A DNA stretch of 64,000 nt from NCBI GenBank assembly GCA_034112445.1, contig JAWUVI010000018.1, positions 132,299-196,298 of the forward strand, given 5' to 3'. The translations under genes and the position numbers were made by a program. Under the pieces are notes generated by a model. That model did not search any database, was not told the origin of the DNA, and saw nothing but the letters and a program-made list of their open reading frames with translations. How positions within the stretch are numbered: position 1 is the stretch's first letter; every line of letters begins with the position of its first letter. Shown piece after piece: positions 61,819-64,000 of this stretch. This DNA comes from Pelagadaptatus sp034112445. GTDB taxonomy: Bacteria; Pseudomonadota; Gammaproteobacteria; Pseudomonadales; Cellvibrionaceae.

Positions 61819-63768
61819 TTAAGACATTAAAGCTTGATGTTCAGCTATCAAATTATCAACAACTTCAGGATCGGCTAATGTCGATGTATCACCTAGTGTG
61901 TCAAACTCATCGGCGGCAATTTTGCGCAAGATGCGGCGCATGATTTTACCTGAACGAGTTTTTGGTAAGCCCGGAGCCCATTGAATGACATCAGGAGTAG
62001 CAATTGGGCCAATTTCTTTGCGTACCCAAGTCGCTAACTCTTTGCGTTTCTCATCAGAAGGCTCAATACCGCTGTTGAGTGTGACGTAAACATAAATACC
62101 CTGACCTTTAAGGTCATGCGGATAACCAACAACCGCGGCTTCTGCTACAGCGGCGTGTGCGACTAAGGCGCTTTCAATTTCAGCGGTGCCCATGCGGTGC
62201 CCAGAAATGTTCAGAACGTCATCTACACGACCAGTAATCCAGTAGTAGCCGTCTTCGTCTCGACGTGCTCCGTCACCGGTAAAGTAATTGCCGGGATAGG
62301 TTGAGAAGTAGGTTTCAATAAAGCGCTGATGGTCGCCAAATACGGTACGCATTTGTCCAGGCCAGCTGTCTTTAATGATCAAATTACCCTTAACGGCGCC
62401 TTCTAGTTCATTGCCTTTTTCATCAACCAAAGCCGGCTGTACACCAAAGAATGGGTTAGACGCGGAGCCGGGTTTCAAATCAGTGGCGCCGGGCAGTGGC
62501 GTGATCATCGCTCCGCCCGTTTCAGTCTGCCACCAGGTATCGACAATAGGACAGATTTCACGGCCAAATGTACGGTTGTACCAACGCCATGCTTCTGGGT
62601 TGATCGGCTCGCCAACTGTGCCCAATAAACGCAAACTTTCTAAGCTTGTGCCTTCAACGGCCTTGTCACCTTCGGCCATAAGAGAGCGAATCGCTGTAGG
62701 AGCAATATAAAGGGCATTGACTTGGTGCTTATCAATAATGCGAGCAACGCGACCAACATCAGGATGATTAGGGACGCCTTCATACATAACCATGGTGGCG
62801 CCATTACACAATGGGGCGTAAACAATATACGTGTGACCTGTTACCCAGCCCACATCGGCAGCACACCAATACACATCACCGGCGCGATAGTTGAAAATAG
62901 CTTCATGCGTTAATGAGGCATACACAAGGTAGCCACCGCAGGTGTGCAAAACGCCTTTTGGTTTGCCGGTAGAGCCAGAGGTGTAAAGAATGAATAATGG
63001 ATCTTCAGCTTCCATTTCCTCTGCGGGGCAATCAACGCTTTGTTGTCCGGTTAGTTCGGCGTAATCCACATCGATACTGTTGCTGTTGGCGCTATCAAGA
63101 TCGAGTACTACAACATTGGATACTTGATCTGACTTGCTGCACAAGGCAACGGCTTTATCGACATTCTGCTTGAGCGGAACTTGTTTGCCTGCGCGTAAGC
63201 CTACATTAGCGGTGATAACAATATGAGAGTCACCGTCGTCGATACGTCCCGCTAGAGCCTCAGGTGAAAAGCCTCCGAATACCACTGAGTGCATTGCCCC
63301 AATTCTTGCACAGGCGAGCATTGCCATGGCAGCTTCAGGCACCATTGGCATATAGATGGTAATCACATCGCCTTTTTTAGCGCCTAGAGATTTCAGGCCG
63401 TTGGCCAGTTTGTTTACTTCTTCGGCCAGTTCGCGGTAGGTGATTTTGCGTGCTTCTTTACCTTCTGCGTCCGGCTCCCAAATAATAGCGACAGTTTCTG
63501 GACGTTCAGCGGCATGGCGATCGAGGCAGCTTTCGGTGACGTTCAATGTGCCATCTTCAAACCAACGAATGTGTAAGTCTTCTTTAGCAAATGAAACGTC
63601 TTTCACTTTAGTAAAAGGCTTTTTCCAAACAATCCGCTGCGCTTGCTCGGCCCAGAACTTATCGGGATTCTCAATGGACTCTTGGTACATCGTTTGATAT
63701 TGCTCAGCGCTAATAAGTGCCGATTTTTTTGATGCATCACTGACGGGGAAAACAGAATCATTACTCAT
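61819..63768 (-). CDS. acs: Acetyl-CoA synthetase
   Basis: 649 residues, ATG with AGAGG upstream. Motifs: LYTSGSTGKPKGVLHTCGGY (P-loop), VDTWWQTETGG (acetate pocket Trp), YFTGDGARRDEDGYYWITGRVDDV, and the C-terminal LPKTRSGKIMRRILRKIA, whose Lys is the A10 catalytic and acetylation-regulated residue. It activates acetate to acetyl-CoA via acetyl-AMP. Acetyl-CoA supply also feeds the BKACE step and LeuA. The upstream region carries two copies of a probable CrbR site. Confidence 0.97.
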   Translation of the reverse strand: MSNDSVFPVSDASKKSALISAEQYQTMYQESIENPDKFWAEQAQRIVWKKPFTKVKDVSFAKEDLHIRWFEDGTLNVTESCLDRHAAERPETVAIIWEPDAEGKEARKITYRELAEEVNKLANGLKSLGAKKGDVITIYMPMVPEAAMAMLACARIGAMHSVVFGGFSPEALAGRIDDGDSHIVITANVGLRAGKQVPLKQNVDKAVALCSKSDQVSNVVVLDLDSANSNSIDVDYAELTGQQSVDCPAEEMEAEDPLFILYTSGSTGKPKGVLHTCGGYLVYASLTHEAIFNYRAGDVYWCAADVGWVTGHTYIVYAPLCNGATMVMYEGVPNHPDVGRVARIIDKHQVNALYIAPTAIRSLMAEGDKAVEGTSLESLRLLGTVGEPINPEAWRWYNRTFGREICPIVDTWWQTETGGAMITPLPGATDLKPGSASNPFFGVQPALVDEKGNELEGAVKGNLIIKDSWPGQMRTVFGDHQRFIETYFSTYPGNYFTGDGARRDEDGYYWITGRVDDVLNISGHRMGTAEIESALVAHAAVAEAAVVGYPHDLKGQGIYVYVTLNSGIEPSDEKRKELATWVRKEIGPIATPDVIQWAPGLPKTRSGKIMRRILRKIAADEFDTLGDTSTLADPEVVDNLIAEHQALMS

Positions 63769-63847
63769 AACGCAGCCTCTTTGGATGAGTTGTTACATTA
63801 AAATTATTCATTACAGCAACCTTACTGCACGTGCTCAAAATCAGCCA

Positions 63848-63934
63848 TTAGACTTTTGTCGTAAGGAAAAGCGAAAGCATTATCTTCATAACGTAAAGAG
63901 AAATTTGCAATGTCTTACTTAGACTTTAGTCGTA
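63848..63934 (-). promoter_or_regulatory. Duplicated operator element upstream of acs
   Basis: TTAGACTTTTGTCGTA (63848-63863) and TTAGACTTTAGTCGTA (63919-63934) match at 15 of 16 positions and are 71 bp apart. Each has a palindromic GAC-N4-GTC core suitable for a NarL/LuxR dimer. They lie about 80 and 151 bp before the acs ATG. Assignment to CrbR is inferred from context. Confidence 0.65.
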
Positions 63935-64000
63935 TCTAGACCAAAGGCTAATACCTGTGACTCGTGTCGCTGCTTATAACTGTACTCGCGAGATTAAAAC

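Overview
This 64 kb window looks like a chromosomal segment of a free-living, probably marine, heterotrophic gammaproteobacterium. The support is the holD-rimI pair, RoxS/RoxR and CrbS/CrbR two-component systems of Pseudomonas and Vibrio type, TonB-dependent receptors, a sulfatase, a carnitine degradation cluster and TamA/TamB. A Cellvibrionales/Spongiibacteraceae-like lineage is my best guess, but it cannot be proven from sequence alone. I saw no tRNA, rRNA, phage, IS element or CRISPR.

Layout. 1-1.6 kb: the end of a YhiN-type flavoprotein gene and a membrane diguanylate cyclase. 1.9-10.4 kb: a tightly packed operon of ten genes: thermostable-hemolysin-family protein, acyl-adenylating enzyme, haem-oxygenase-like diiron oxidase, SDR, secreted repeat protein, QseB/PmrA-type regulator, its kinase, cupredoxin, FTR1 iron permease and a beta-barrel-like protein. 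It is preceded by a perfect PmrA-type box (CTTAAG-N5-CTTAAG). This is the best candidate for an undescribed system: a metal-linked biosynthetic and uptake pathway whose regulator probably controls its own operon. 10.5-15.6 kb: VanY-like peptidase, leuA with a possible leader peptide, holD-like psi subunit, rimI, ParA. 15.7-20.9 kb: 7TMR-DISM hybrid kinase (apparent CTG start), sulfatase, RNase HI.

20.9-28.9 kb: carnitine catabolism. A betainyl-CoA thioesterase is divergent from a BKACE dehydrocarnitine cleavage enzyme, carnitine dehydrogenase, BCCT transporter, TonB receptor and lipoprotein esterase; together these could capture (acyl)carnitine and turn it into glycine betaine. 29-34.3 kb: a metal-type TonB receptor with RoxS/RoxR (RegB/RegA) kinase and regulator, fronted by an exact RegA-type palindrome, and a MATE transporter. 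34.4-49.1 kb: REC-TPR and CheY-like proteins, CbpA/CbpM, two MscS-type channels, an MgtE-N-like soluble protein next to full MgtE, and TamB/TamA. 49.5-57.4 kb: prfC, PlsC-like acyltransferase, TSUP and AI-2E transporters, methyltransferase, sthA, HDOD protein and an unknown gene. 57.4-64 kb: CrbS, CrbR and acs (the acetate switch), with a duplicated GAC-N4-GTC element in front of acs.

A pattern across the whole window is a set of short direct tandem repeats (units of 12-21 bp, 2-8 copies) at gene ends, in intergenic gaps and inside a few genes. At three genes (14.1, 28.9 and 34.3 kb) the repeated unit includes the gene's own stop codon. They look like recent slippage or duplication products rather than CRISPR.
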